Below, one piece after another: positions 28,097 through 36,513 of a stretch of DNA of 64,000 nucleotides. How positions within the stretch are numbered: the stretch's first letter is position 1; each line of letters opens with the position of its first letter. This DNA is from Photobacterium iliopiscarium. Its GTDB lineage: Bacteria; Pseudomonadota; Gammaproteobacteria; Enterobacterales; Vibrionaceae. Position numbers and translations under genes: made by a program. The notes beneath the pieces are model-generated. The model had not been told where the DNA came from and did no database searches. It saw only the letters and a list, made by a program, of their open reading frames with translations. The stretch covers positions 744,001-808,000 of the forward strand of contig NZ_PYOO01000001.1 in assembly GCF_003026395.1 (NCBI RefSeq), read 5' to 3'.

Positions 28097-29049
28097 TGTC
28101 CCCACTTGAAATGCCAACAGCGGGTTGGATTGTTTTAGCGATTGTCCAAGCCATTTTAATGCTGATGTTAGCGCCTCTGGCAACGGGTTTTTCTCGCGTT
28201 ATTCGCGCTAAAATTCATTCGCGTCAAGGGCCTGGTGTATTACAAGATTACCGTGATATTGCCAAATTATTGCGTCGTCAATCGGTAGCGCCTGCAAACT
28301 CTGGTTTTCTTTTTTGGATAATGCCATGGGTACTTATTGTGACAATGCTATTAATTGGTATGGCATTACCTACTATTACGCAAGTGTCACCGTTTCCAAT
28401 TTCGGGTGACATTATTACCGATATTTACTTGTTAGCGATTTTCCGTTTCTTCTTCGCATTATCAGGTATTGATTCAAACAGCATGTTTGCAGGTATCGGT
28501 AGTAGTCGTGAATTGACGTTGGGCATCTTAGTTGAACCGATTCTAATTCTTGCGATTGTGGTGGTTGCGTTAAGCGTTGGTACCACTGACTTAGGTTATA
28601 TCAGCCACGCACTAGCGAATAATTATTGGCAGCATCCATTAACCGTTATTCTTGCAGGTCTTGTGTGTGCGTTTGCATTGTTTATCGAAATGGGCAAAGT
28701 ACCGTTTGATAGTGCAGAAGCAGAGCAAGAGCTTCAAGAAGGTCCAGTAACAGAATATTCAGGTTCTGCATTGGCGATGGTGAAATTGGGTTTAGGTTTA
28801 AAACAGCTTGTTGTTGCACAGTTATTCCTTGCGATTTTTATTCCTTGGGGTAAAGCAAGTAGCTTGAGTTTTGGCGGCTTATTTTCAGCTTCCATCATTT
28901 TGCTAATTAAATTGTTTGTAGTGTTCTTGATTGCAGGTTTAGTTGAAAACACCATGGCACGTGTACGTTTTACTCAAATTCATCGCACGATTTTCCCTGC
29001 GTTTTTAGTGGCTGTATTGGCACTGATATTTTTAATTTTTGGTTGGTAA
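28096..29049 (+). CDS. hycD: Formate hydrogenlyase membrane subunit HycD
   Basis: HycD is the second integral membrane subunit, related to NuoH of complex I, and docks the hydrogenase module to the membrane. The 317-residue protein has about eight membrane segments and the family signatures SRQGPGVLQDYRDIAKLLRR (a cytosolic loop near residue 45) and EMGKVPFDSAEAEQELQEGP (near 200). Its start overlaps the hycC stop by one base (TAATG), and hycE starts nine bases after its stop, consistent with a single tightly packed operon. Confidence 0.96.
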   Translation: MSPLEMPTAGWIVLAIVQAILMLMLAPLATGFSRVIRAKIHSRQGPGVLQDYRDIAKLLRRQSVAPANSGFLFWIMPWVLIVTMLLIGMALPTITQVSPFPISGDIITDIYLLAIFRFFFALSGIDSNSMFAGIGSSRELTLGILVEPILILAIVVVALSVGTTDLGYISHALANNYWQHPLTVILAGLVCAFALFIEMGKVPFDSAEAEQELQEGPVTEYSGSALAMVKLGLGLKQLVVAQLFLAIFIPWGKASSLSFGGLFSASIILLIKLFVVFLIAGLVENTMARVRFTQIHRTIFPAFLVAVLALIFLIFGW

Positions 29050-29058
29050 GTAATAGAT

Positions 29059-30813
29059 ATGACAAACAATACATCTCAACAATTTCACTCGCAGCCACAA
29101 GCGGGTCGTATTGGTAAAAATTATGTCGATGGTGTGAATCATTTCTTTCCATCCGCAATTATTGATGAAGAGTGGCAGACCGAAAACCAAGTGACTATCA
29201 CCGTTAAAATGACTTCGTTGGTTGAGGTGATGAAATGGCTTTATTACGATCAAGGCGGCTGGTTAACGGTTACTTTTGGTAATGATGAACGTAGCCTTAA
29301 TGGTCACTTTGCGGTTTATCATGCGCTTTCTATGGAAGGTGAAGTAAAAAGCTGGATAACGGTAAAAGTCTTAGTTGATGCTAATAGCCAAGAGTTTATC
29401 TCTATTACTCCAACCATTCCTGCTGCGGTATGGGGCGAGCGTGAAATCCGTGATATGTATGGTCTACGCCCAGTAGGTTTGCCTGATGAACGTCGTTTAG
29501 TTCTACCCGATGATTGGCCTGAAAACCTTCACCCATTGCGTAAAGATGCAATGGATTACCGTCAGCGTCCACAACCAACAACAGAAACTGAAACCTATCA
29601 GTTTGATAATCAGCTCGGTAACGACAGTAACCGTATCGTGCCTGTGGGTCCGTTACATATTACGTCGGATGAACCGGGTCACTTCCGTTTGTTCGTTGAT
29701 GGTGAAGACATTGTTGATGCGGATTACCGTATGTTCTATGTTCACCGTGGCATGGAAAAATTAGCTGAAACACGCATGGGTTATCATGAAGTGGCACAGC
29801 TAACTGACCGCGTATGTGGTATCTGTGGTTTTACTCACAGTGTGGGTTACAGCAATACTATTGAAAACGCATTATCGGTTGATGTGCCATTCCGCGCCAA
29901 GATGATCCGTACCGTATTACTTGAAGTTGAACGTCTGCACAGTCACTTATTAAACATTGGTTTATCAAGCCATTTCGTTGGTTTTGACTCTGGCTTTATG
30001 CAATTTTTCCGTGTGCGTGAAAAGACCATGGAATTGGCCGAGTTATTAACGGGTGCCCGTAAAACATATGGTATGAACTTAATTGGTGGCGTGCGTCGTG
30101 ATTTTCTAAAACAGCAGCGCGTGCAAGGTATTGCGATGGTAAAAGAAGTCCGTCAGAAGTTCTCTGAGCTGGTGGATGTTTTACTTTCAACACCTAATAT
30201 TGGTAGCCGTACTGAAGGCGTCGGTATTTTATCAAAGCAAATTGCACGTGATTTCAGCCCAGTAGGTCCAATGATTCGTGCGAGTGGTTTTAACCGCGAT
30301 GTACGTATTGTGCATGGTCAATCATTAGAGTCATACGGTAGCGTACCGATTGATATTCAAGTGATGGAAAATGGTGATGTGTTCTCACGCGTTATGGTAC
30401 GTGTACGTGAAGTGTTTGAATCATTAAATGTGATTGAATATGGTTTGGATCACTTGCCACCAGGTGCGATTTTAACGGAAGGTTTTGACTATAAACCGAA
30501 TAAGTTTGCACTGGGCTTTACTGAAGCACCACGTGGTGAAAACGTTCACTGGAGCATGACAGGCGATAACCAGAAGTTATTCCGCTGGCGTTGTCGTGCA
30601 GCAACGTATGCAAACTGGCCTACATTGCGTTATATGCTACGTGGTAACACTGTTGCTGATGCGCCGTTAATCATTGGTAGTTTAGATCCATGTTACTCAT
30701 GTACTGACCGTGTCACTATTGTTGATACTAAAAAACAACGTAGTAAAACAGTTCCTTATAAAGCGATTGAGCAATACAGCATTGACCGCAAGAACTCGCC
30801 ATTCAAGCTTTAG
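29059..30813 (+). CDS. hycE: [NiFe]-hydrogenase 3 large subunit HycE
   Basis: HycE holds the nickel-iron active site that reduces protons to hydrogen. The 584-residue protein joins an N-terminal NuoC-like domain (to about 170) to a NuoD-like large subunit. The two metal-binding cysteine motifs are RVCGICGFTHS near residue 251 and DPCYSCTDR near 544. About 32 residues follow the last motif; that tail is the one removed by HycI after the Arg following the cysteines. hycI is in the same operon. Spacing to hycF is eight bases. The single fused subunit and absence of hyfBCDEF-like genes identify a hydrogenase-3, not a hydrogenase-4, arrangement. Confidence 0.97.
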   Translation: MTNNTSQQFHSQPQAGRIGKNYVDGVNHFFPSAIIDEEWQTENQVTITVKMTSLVEVMKWLYYDQGGWLTVTFGNDERSLNGHFAVYHALSMEGEVKSWITVKVLVDANSQEFISITPTIPAAVWGEREIRDMYGLRPVGLPDERRLVLPDDWPENLHPLRKDAMDYRQRPQPTTETETYQFDNQLGNDSNRIVPVGPLHITSDEPGHFRLFVDGEDIVDADYRMFYVHRGMEKLAETRMGYHEVAQLTDRVCGICGFTHSVGYSNTIENALSVDVPFRAKMIRTVLLEVERLHSHLLNIGLSSHFVGFDSGFMQFFRVREKTMELAELLTGARKTYGMNLIGGVRRDFLKQQRVQGIAMVKEVRQKFSELVDVLLSTPNIGSRTEGVGILSKQIARDFSPVGPMIRASGFNRDVRIVHGQSLESYGSVPIDIQVMENGDVFSRVMVRVREVFESLNVIEYGLDHLPPGAILTEGFDYKPNKFALGFTEAPRGENVHWSMTGDNQKLFRWRCRAATYANWPTLRYMLRGNTVADAPLIIGSLDPCYSCTDRVTIVDTKKQRSKTVPYKAIEQYSIDRKNSPFKL

Positions 30814-30821
30814 GAGGTCAT

Positions 30822-31370
30822 GTGTTTAAGTTATTAAAAACAGTAATTAAAACAGGTTCAGTTACCACTAAATATCCTTTTGCTCCGATGGAAATGAGTG
30901 AGGATTTTCGTGGTAAGCCAGAATTAGACGCCGATCAGTGTTTATCTTGCGGTGCATGTACGCGTGCTTGCCCTGCTAATGCTTTGATCATGGAAACGGA
31001 TACTAAAGCGGGTACTCGTCGTTGGGAGCTTTCAACGGCACGCTGTATTTTCTGTGGTCGTTGTGAAGAAGTGTGCCCAACAAAAGCAATTAAATTGACT
31101 CAAAATTTTGAGCTAGCGGTGACCAGTAAAGCCGACCTTTATGATGAAGCAGTGTTTACGTTGGCGAATTGTCGTCAATGTGATCGTCCATTTGTCGCAC
31201 GTAAGTTACTTGAATATGTTATGGATACTTTAGCGCACAGTGGTGTAAGCGGTGATCAACTTCAAGAACGTCGTAAGCAAATCGAAACCTGCCCTGAATG
31301 TCGTCGTCGCAACAATATGTTAGATAGCGAAAATGTCAGTCACCTACGTTACCTTGGGGATCAAAAGTAA
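30822..31370 (+). CDS. hycF: Formate hydrogenlyase ferredoxin-like subunit HycF
   Basis: HycF is a small iron-sulfur protein passing electrons between HycB and HycG. The start is GTG at 30822, directly after an AGGAGG ribosome site, and gives [12 protein letters not shown], which aligns with the family N-terminus. The 182 residues contain two [4Fe-4S] motifs, [12 protein letters not shown] (near residue 41) and [12 protein letters not shown] (near 75), plus two extra cysteine pairs, CRQC (near 118) and CPEC (near 151), possibly a zinc site. Its stop overlaps the hycG start by one base. Confidence 0.95.
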   Translation: MFKLLKTVIKTGSVTTKYPFAPMEMSEDFRGKPELDADQCLSCGACTRACPANALIMETDTKAGTRRWELSTARCIFCGRCEEVCPTKAIKLTQNFELAVTSKADLYDEAVFTLANCRQCDRPFVARKLLEYVMDTLAHSGVSGDQLQERRKQIETCPECRRRNNMLDSENVSHLRYLGDQK

Positions 31371-32209
31371 TGAAAGGTATTAAACAACTAGTAGGCACTG
31401 CCCATACTGAAACCGTACCGGTTGAATTGCCACCGAATAGTCAAAAGCTAAAAGATGCGCTGCTTAAGGAAATTCGTCGTTCAGCGTATGTCTACCGTGT
31501 TGACTGCGGTGGTTGTAACGCGTGTGAGATTGAAATTTTTGCAGCAACGACACCGATTTTTGATACTGAGCGTTTTGGTATTAAAATTGTGGCTTCACCA
31601 CGTCATGCGGATATTTTGCTTTATACCGGTTCAGTAACCCGTGCAATGCGAGCGCCAGCTTTACGAGCTTATGAAGCCGCACCTGATCCTAAGATTGTGA
31701 TTTCATACGGTGCATGTGGTTGTGATGGTGGTATTTTCCACGACCTTTATTGTGTATGGGGTGGGACAGATAAAATTGTACCGGTGGATGTCTATATTCC
31801 TGGTTGCCCACCAACGCCAGCAGCGACTATTTATGGTTTTGCGGTTGCATTAGGGTTACTTGATCAAAAATTAAAAGCCAAAGTACATCAACCTGAAGTA
31901 CAAAAAGCGAGTTTAAAACACACTGAGATTCCATTAGATATCAAAGTGATGATTGAACGTCAAGCACGTGTGCTTGCTGGTTATTTGCATGGACAACGTA
32001 TTGCCGATGACGTGATGGATGTTTTAGCAACCTGTAGCGCTGATGATGTTGATCAAAAAATCAGTGCGTATCTTGCGACTAAAAATGATCCACGACTTAC
32101 TGAAATCGTGAATATTTTATTGTCAAAAACCATGGCAGCATTAACCGGTGTCGATACTTGTCCTAGTGCACAACAAGGTCAGCCATCGTGCGGAGGTTGT
32201 CACCAATGA
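31370..32209 (+). CDS. hycG: [NiFe]-hydrogenase 3 small subunit HycG
   Basis: HycG is the NuoB-like small subunit carrying the [4Fe-4S] cluster next to the nickel-iron site of HycE. Motifs: [13 protein letters not shown] (near residue 45), [12 protein letters not shown] (near 115) and [10 protein letters not shown] (near 143). The core matches enterobacterial HycG closely. At 279 residues it is longer than the usual 255 or so, because of a C-terminal tail with four extra cysteines (from about 263: [16 protein letters not shown]). This tail overlaps the hycH ribosome site and could bind a metal; its role is unknown. Overlaps hycF by one base and hycH by four. Confidence 0.95.
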   Translation: MKGIKQLVGTAHTETVPVELPPNSQKLKDALLKEIRRSAYVYRVDCGGCNACEIEIFAATTPIFDTERFGIKIVASPRHADILLYTGSVTRAMRAPALRAYEAAPDPKIVISYGACGCDGGIFHDLYCVWGGTDKIVPVDVYIPGCPPTPAATIYGFAVALGLLDQKLKAKVHQPEVQKASLKHTEIPLDIKVMIERQARVLAGYLHGQRIADDVMDVLATCSADDVDQKISAYLATKNDPRLTEIVNILLSKTMAALTGVDTCPSAQQGQPSCGGCHQ

Positions 32210-32655
32210 GTGATGTTTTAGCGGAATTAACACAGTCGCGTCATTTTCAAGGTCACGTCTACTTTTATACATTAGGACGTAAGTTTGTTGATGAAAGCTA
32301 TGATGTGCCAGAAGAAGCTAAACAGATCATGTACTACAGCTTGGCAATTGGTCACCATTTAGGCGTGGTCGATTGTCTAAAAGCGGTTATTGAATGTGAA
32401 GGTGATGAATATTTAAACTGGATCAGTGGTTTACCACAAGACAGTGAAGCATTTAATAAAATGAAAGGCTATTTTGTGTTTGGTGAAATCACCATTTATC
32501 CTGAACATCTTAATATGTTGGCGTTAGCGTTTGATCGGATTGATAGTTCAACTCAAAATGCGCGATCACAGCAATTGACCCGTGATTTTATTACTGCGCT
32601 TGGGGATATTCACCGCGAACCGACCATGTATATGATGATTCGAGGAATACGCTAA
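32206..32655 (+). CDS. hycH: Formate hydrogenlyase maturation protein HycH
   Basis: HycH is needed for hydrogenase-3 maturation in enterobacteria but is not part of the final complex. The start at 32206 overlaps the hycG stop (ATGA) and has GGAGG upstream; an in-frame ATG 18 bases earlier lies inside the hycG coding end without a site. The 149-residue protein carries the family phrase [16 protein letters not shown] (near residue 45) and ends with [16 protein letters not shown]. No cofactor motif. Followed by hycI after two bases. Confidence 0.93.
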   Translation: MSDVLAELTQSRHFQGHVYFYTLGRKFVDESYDVPEEAKQIMYYSLAIGHHLGVVDCLKAVIECEGDEYLNWISGLPQDSEAFNKMKGYFVFGEITIYPEHLNMLALAFDRIDSSTQNARSQQLTRDFITALGDIHREPTMYMMIRGIR

Positions 32656-32657
32656 CT

Positions 32658-33182
32658 ATGTTACAGGAAGTGAATCTGTCAACAGTGATGGGCGAAAGTG
32701 TCTCTAACGATGATGTTGATTTATCGGTTAGTAATATTGTGCTTACTGTCGGTAATAGCATGATGGGTGATGATGGTGCTGGGCCATTATTAGCTAAAAT
32801 GATCAAAGACAATCCGATTTCAGGTTGGAGTGTGCTGGAAGGCGGCTCGATGCCTGAAGATTGTTTGCACCTTATTCGCAAAGCTCAACCGCAACGTGTG
32901 ATTGTGGTTGATGCGGCTGATATTGGTGAACAGGCGGGTGAAGTGAGAATTATTGATCCAGAAACTATTGTTGATATGTATGTGGTTTCGACCCATAGCT
33001 TACCGCTCAATTTTTTGATTGATGATTTAAAAACCTTTGTGCCTGAGGTTATTTTTGTGGGTATTCAGCCTGCTATTGTCGCATTTTCATTTCCGTTAAC
33101 TGAGATGGTGCAAACAGCGGTTAAAACCATTTATCAGCGTTTGCCTGAATGGCAAGGTTCTGGCGGTTTTGAGCATTGTTAA
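32658..33182 (+). CDS. hycI: Hydrogenase 3 maturation endopeptidase HycI
   Basis: HycI removes the C-terminal tail of HycE once nickel has been inserted. The 174-residue protein shows VGNSMMGDDGAGPLLA (near residue 31), whose Asp binds the nickel of the precursor, plus VVDAADIGEQAGEVRIIDP and STHSLPLNFLIDDLK, the second and third metal-sensing regions. It has about 20 extra residues at the N-terminus compared with the enterobacterial enzyme; no internal start with a good ribosome site was seen. Last gene of the hyc operon, followed by a terminator. Confidence 0.93.
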   Translation: MLQEVNLSTVMGESVSNDDVDLSVSNIVLTVGNSMMGDDGAGPLLAKMIKDNPISGWSVLEGGSMPEDCLHLIRKAQPQRVIVVDAADIGEQAGEVRIIDPETIVDMYVVSTHSLPLNFLIDDLKTFVPEVIFVGIQPAIVAFSFPLTEMVQTAVKTIYQRLPEWQGSGGFEHC

Positions 33183-33200
33183 GTTATAAACTGTCATCAG

Positions 33201-33271
33201 TGTCGACAATGTGTCGATAATATTGACGAAAAATGTCGATGTGTTTAATTAATCGAAACTGATTATCGACA
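33201..33271 (+). promoter_or_regulatory. TGTCGA motif cluster upstream of hydN (likely FhlA sites)
   Basis: TGTCGACA (33201-33208), TGTCGAT (33212 and 33234) and ATCGACA (33265) repeat the motif seen before hycB. They lie 95-165 bases upstream of a sigma-54 promoter and before the hyc terminator, so the enhancer sits at the 3' end of the hyc transcript. A further ATCGACAT at 33417 lies just downstream of the promoter. Confidence 0.7.
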
Positions 33272-33278
33272 CTCTAAA

Positions 33279-33317
33279 AAAAGAAAGCGTGACAGTGCTC
33301 GCACTTTCTTTTTTTTT
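33279..33317 (+). terminator. Terminator of the hyc operon
   Basis: AAAGAAAG pairs with CTTTCTTT around an inner GTG/CAC stem and is followed by a run of nine T. It lies between the TGTCGA cluster and the hydN promoter. Confidence 0.75.
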
Positions 33318-33364
33318 AACTAAATTTCATTAGGTTAAAAATAAATTCGATTTTTAGATATTTT

Positions 33365-33380
33365 TGGTACAATAAATGCT
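33365..33380 (+). promoter_or_regulatory. Sigma-54 promoter of hydN-fdhF
   Basis: TGGTACAATAAATGCT has GG-N10-GC spacing and a good -24 (TGGTAC) and -12 (ATGCT). Predicted start near 33391, 50 bases before the hydN ATG. Pairs with the upstream TGTCGA sites. Confidence 0.75.
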
Positions 33381-33440
33381 TATAAGGCATTGCAGCATAA
33401 CACCATGCTGTGATGTATCGACATTAACAAGGTATAGGCC

Positions 33441-33989
33441 ATGAACCGGTTTGTTTTTGCAGATCCAAATCTGTGTATTGGGTGTCGAACCTGTGAAATT
33501 GCATGTGTTGTTTCTCACCAAGTAGACGGAATGCTTTCGAGTGTTGACTCAAAAGAGTTTACGCCTCGTTTAGTCTTAGTGAAAAATGCACATGTAACGA
33601 CACCAGTCATGTGTCGTCAATGTGATGATGCACCTTGTGCCCAGGTTTGCCCTAATAATGCCATCGTTTTAGAAGATGGTTATGTAAAAGTGATTCAGTC
33701 ACGTTGTATCGGGTGTAAAACCTGTGTCATTGCTTGTCCTTTCGGCGCAATGAATGTTGTGACTAAGATGGTTGAAGAATCTAAAGGCGCGTCGCTATTT
33801 AAGCGTATGGTTCCTCAGTCTCAAGCACTAAAGTGTGACTTGTGTTCCCATCGTGATGCTGGTCCTGCATGTGTGGAAGTTTGTCCAACAAACGCCATTC
33901 AGATTATTGAACCTGAAACACTGACAGAAACCAGTAAACAAAAACGTGAAGCAGCAGCGCTCAATGATGCTGTAGCAATCATTCGTTAG
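33441..33989 (+). CDS. hydN: Four-cluster ferredoxin HydN
   Basis: HydN is an electron-transfer protein related to HycB that supports formate dehydrogenase H activity. The 182 residues have four [4Fe-4S] groups: CIGCRTCEIAC near residue 12, CRQCDDAPCAQVCP near 58, CIGCKTCVIACP near 89 and CDLCSHRDAGPACVEVCP near 133. An AAGGTATAGG ribosome site precedes the ATG. It is followed by fdhF after 58 bases, as an operon. In Escherichia coli hydN sits next to hypF rather than fdhF, so this order is different. Confidence 0.93.
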   Translation: MNRFVFADPNLCIGCRTCEIACVVSHQVDGMLSSVDSKEFTPRLVLVKNAHVTTPVMCRQCDDAPCAQVCPNNAIVLEDGYVKVIQSRCIGCKTCVIACPFGAMNVVTKMVEESKGASLFKRMVPQSQALKCDLCSHRDAGPACVEVCPTNAIQIIEPETLTETSKQKREAAALNDAVAIIR

Positions 33990-34047
33990 TGTTTAAACCC
34001 TTGGTTTAAAATACACATTAATAACAATTATAGCCAAAAAGGTTAGT

Positions 34048-36192
34048 ATGAAAAAATCAATTGTTGTTTGTCCCTACTGCGGTACTGGGTGCAAACTAAA
34101 GTTGGTTGTCGAAAATAACAAAGTCGTGGCAGCAGAACCAGCAATGGGTCGTACCAATGAAGGCCAACTTTGTTTGAAAGGCTACTATGGTTGGGATTTC
34201 CTCAACGATACCAACTTATTAACGCCTCGCTTGAAGCAACCAATGATTCGCCGTACACGTGAATCAGCATTAGAAGCCGTGTCTTGGGACGAAGCTATTC
34301 AATTTGCCGGCGATAAGCTAATGGCAATTAAAAAGCAGTATGGTCCAGATGCGATAATGACAACAGGTTCAGCCCGCGGTCCGGGTAACGAAGCCAACTA
34401 TGTGATGCAAAAACTCGCAAGGGCGGTGATCGGAACCAACAATGTTGACCACTGTGCTAGGGTGTGACACGCACCATCAGTCTCCGGTCTGGAGACAACA
34501 GTAGGTAATGGCGCAATGAGTAACGCTATTCCCGAAATTCAACTTACTAAATGCTTACTCATCTTCGGTTACAACGCGGCTGATTCTCACCCAGTTGTAG
34601 CACGACATATTCTTAAAGCCCGTGCAAATGGCGCTAAAATTATTGTATGTGACCCACGTAAGATCGAATCTGCGCGTGTTGCTGATCAATGGTTAGCGTT
34701 GAATAACGGTTCGAACATGGCACTTGTTAATGCGTTAGCAAATGTGATTATCGAAGAAAATCTCTACGATAAAGCGTTCGTACAATACAACACTGAAGGT
34801 TTTGATGAGTTCCGTGAAATTGCTTCACGTTACACACCAGAAACAGTGGAAGAAGTAACGGGTCTTAAAGCTGCGGATATCCGTTTGGCTGCACGTACTT
34901 ACGCTGCGGCACCTGAAGCAATGATTCTTTGGGGTATGGGTGTTACTCAGTACGGTCAGGCTGTTGACGTAGTTCGCGGTTTAGCGGGTCTTGCACTGTT
35001 AACCGGTAACTTTGGTCGTCCAGGTGTAGGTTGTGGTCCGGTTCGTGGTCAAAACAACGTTCAAGGTACCTGTGACATGGGTATGTTGCCGCATCAATTC
35101 CCTGGCTATCAAGATGTAAACATTGATGCCAATCGCGAAAAGTTTGAAAAAGCGTGGGGTGTTGAGCTTTCAGGTAAGCCAGGTTATCGCTTAACTGAAT
35201 TAGGTCACAAGGTTAACGAAGGCGTTTGTAAAGCTTTCTATATCTTTGGTGAAGATCCAGCACAAACCGAAGCAGATCTAGCCGTAATGCGCGATACTAT
35301 GCGCAAGATGGATCTTGTTATCGTACAAGATATCTTCATGACTCAAACAGCTGAATTTGCTGATGTTATCTTCCCAGCGACAAGTTGGGGCGAACATGAA
35401 GGTGTTTACAGTAGTGCTGACCGTGGTTTCCAACGCTTTTATAAAGCAGTGATCCCAACGGGTAATGTGAAGCCTGACTGGGAAATCTTTAGTTTGTTAG
35501 CAACGTACATGGGTTACCCTATGTCGTACAATAATACTGAAGAAATCTGGGATGAATTACGTGCATTATGCCCTGATTATGCTGGTGTAACGTATGAAAA
35601 AATGGCTGATCTGAAATCTGTACAATGGCCTTGTCCAACAGAAGATCATCCAGGTACATCTTACTTATTTAAAGATAACAAGTTCACTACACCATCAGGT
35701 AAAGGTATCTTTATCGGTGCAGATTGGCGTCCACCGCAAGAGCAACCCGATGCTGATTATCCGTTAGTATTATCAACTGTACGTGAAGTAGGTCACTACT
35801 CTTGTCGTTCAATGACAGGTAACTGTTCTGCATTACAAACATTGGCGGATGAACCTGGTTATGTGCAAATGCATCCAGATGATGCCAAAGCATTGGGGAT
35901 CGATGATCAACAATTAGTTTGGGTTTCTTCTCGTCGTGGTAAAGTTGTCTCTCGTGCTAACTACAATGAGCGTGTTAACAAAGGTGTTGTATACATGACA
36001 TACCAATGGTGGATTGGTGCATGTAATGAATTAACCATTGAACATGTTGATCCTATTTCAGGTACGCCTGAATTTAAATATTGTGCTGTTAAAGTAGAAA
36101 ATATTGATGATCAACCGTGGGCTGAAAATTATGTACAAACTGAGTACAGTAATTTGAAAGCACGCTTAAAAAACCATGTTAAGAATGCGTAA
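34048..36192 (+). CDS. fdhF: Formate dehydrogenase H, selenocysteine-containing
   Basis: FdhF oxidises formate to carbon dioxide and passes electrons to HycB. One frame of 714 residues runs through an in-frame TGA at 34465-34467 (codon 140), the position of selenocysteine in the Escherichia coli enzyme; the flanks VDHCARV and HAPSV match that active site. An immediate hairpin after the TGA acts as the SECIS. The N-terminal [4Fe-4S] motif CPYCGTGCKLKL (from residue 8) and CLKGYYGWDF (near 42), followed by molybdopterin-binding regions to the C-terminus, are intact. selA, selB and selC are 10-12 kb upstream, and fdhD, needed for sulfuration of the molybdenum cofactor, is 2.4 kb downstream. An annotation that treats TGA as stop would split it in two. 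Confidence 0.97.
34465..34496 (+). promoter_or_regulatory. SECIS element of fdhF (UGA plus hairpin)
   Basis: Twelve bases after the TGA codon a perfect 6-base stem GTCTCC/GGAGAC (34480-34485 and 34491-34496) closes a GGTCT loop. The GGTCT loop sequence is the one SelB reads in the Escherichia coli fdhF SECIS. The stem bases differ from those of E. coli while pairing is kept. Confidence 0.9.
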
Positions 36193-36253
36193 ATACATTG
36201 TTTAAATAAGACCTATTAAGGTTTATATTTACTGTATAGCAGCATAAATGAAA

Positions 36254-36310
36254 ATAAGGTTTCCAAGATAAAAGATTGATTATTTTTATCTTGGAGCCTT
36301 ATGTTTTTAT
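36254..36310 (+). terminator. Terminator after fdhF
   Basis: ATAAGG and CCAAGATAAA pair with TTTATCTTGG and CCTTAT around an AT-rich loop, followed by GTTTTTAT, 62 bases after the stop codon. Confidence 0.7.
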
Positions 36311-36405
36311 TATCAAAATAATCGTTCTAATTTATTTATAAGCTCAAAGATTTGCATTACTATTAACTTTATTTTAATGATGATGTTGTTGTTAGTAATT
36401 ATTGA

Positions 36406-36419
36406 TTGATATGGATCAA
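36406..36419 (+). promoter_or_regulatory. Perfect FNR-type palindrome upstream of fhlA
   Basis: TTGATATGGATCAA is an exact TTGAT-N4-ATCAA match. A -10-like TATAAC lies at 36449-36454. If transcription starts shortly after it, the ATG at 36457 is too early and the one at 36514 is favoured. Predicted anaerobic activation of fhlA. Confidence 0.6.
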
Positions 36420-36513
36420 TACTTGGTTATTAAAATGATTGAGAATTGTATAACAAATGCGCGAATTATTATTCGCTATTCGAGGCATATTATCAGTAAG
36501 AGTTAATGTCAGC

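Noticed and set aside
31370..32209. HyfI (hydrogenase-4) as identity of the small subunit
   Set aside because: The operon lacks extra membrane genes of the hyf type, and gene order equals hycBCDEFGHI, so the hydrogenase-3 assignment is preferred.
34048..36192. An apparent nonsense mutation splitting the formate dehydrogenase gene
   Set aside because: The TGA falls at codon 140, the known selenocysteine position, both halves are in one frame, and a SECIS hairpin follows. The Sec machinery is encoded nearby. It is not a pseudogene.
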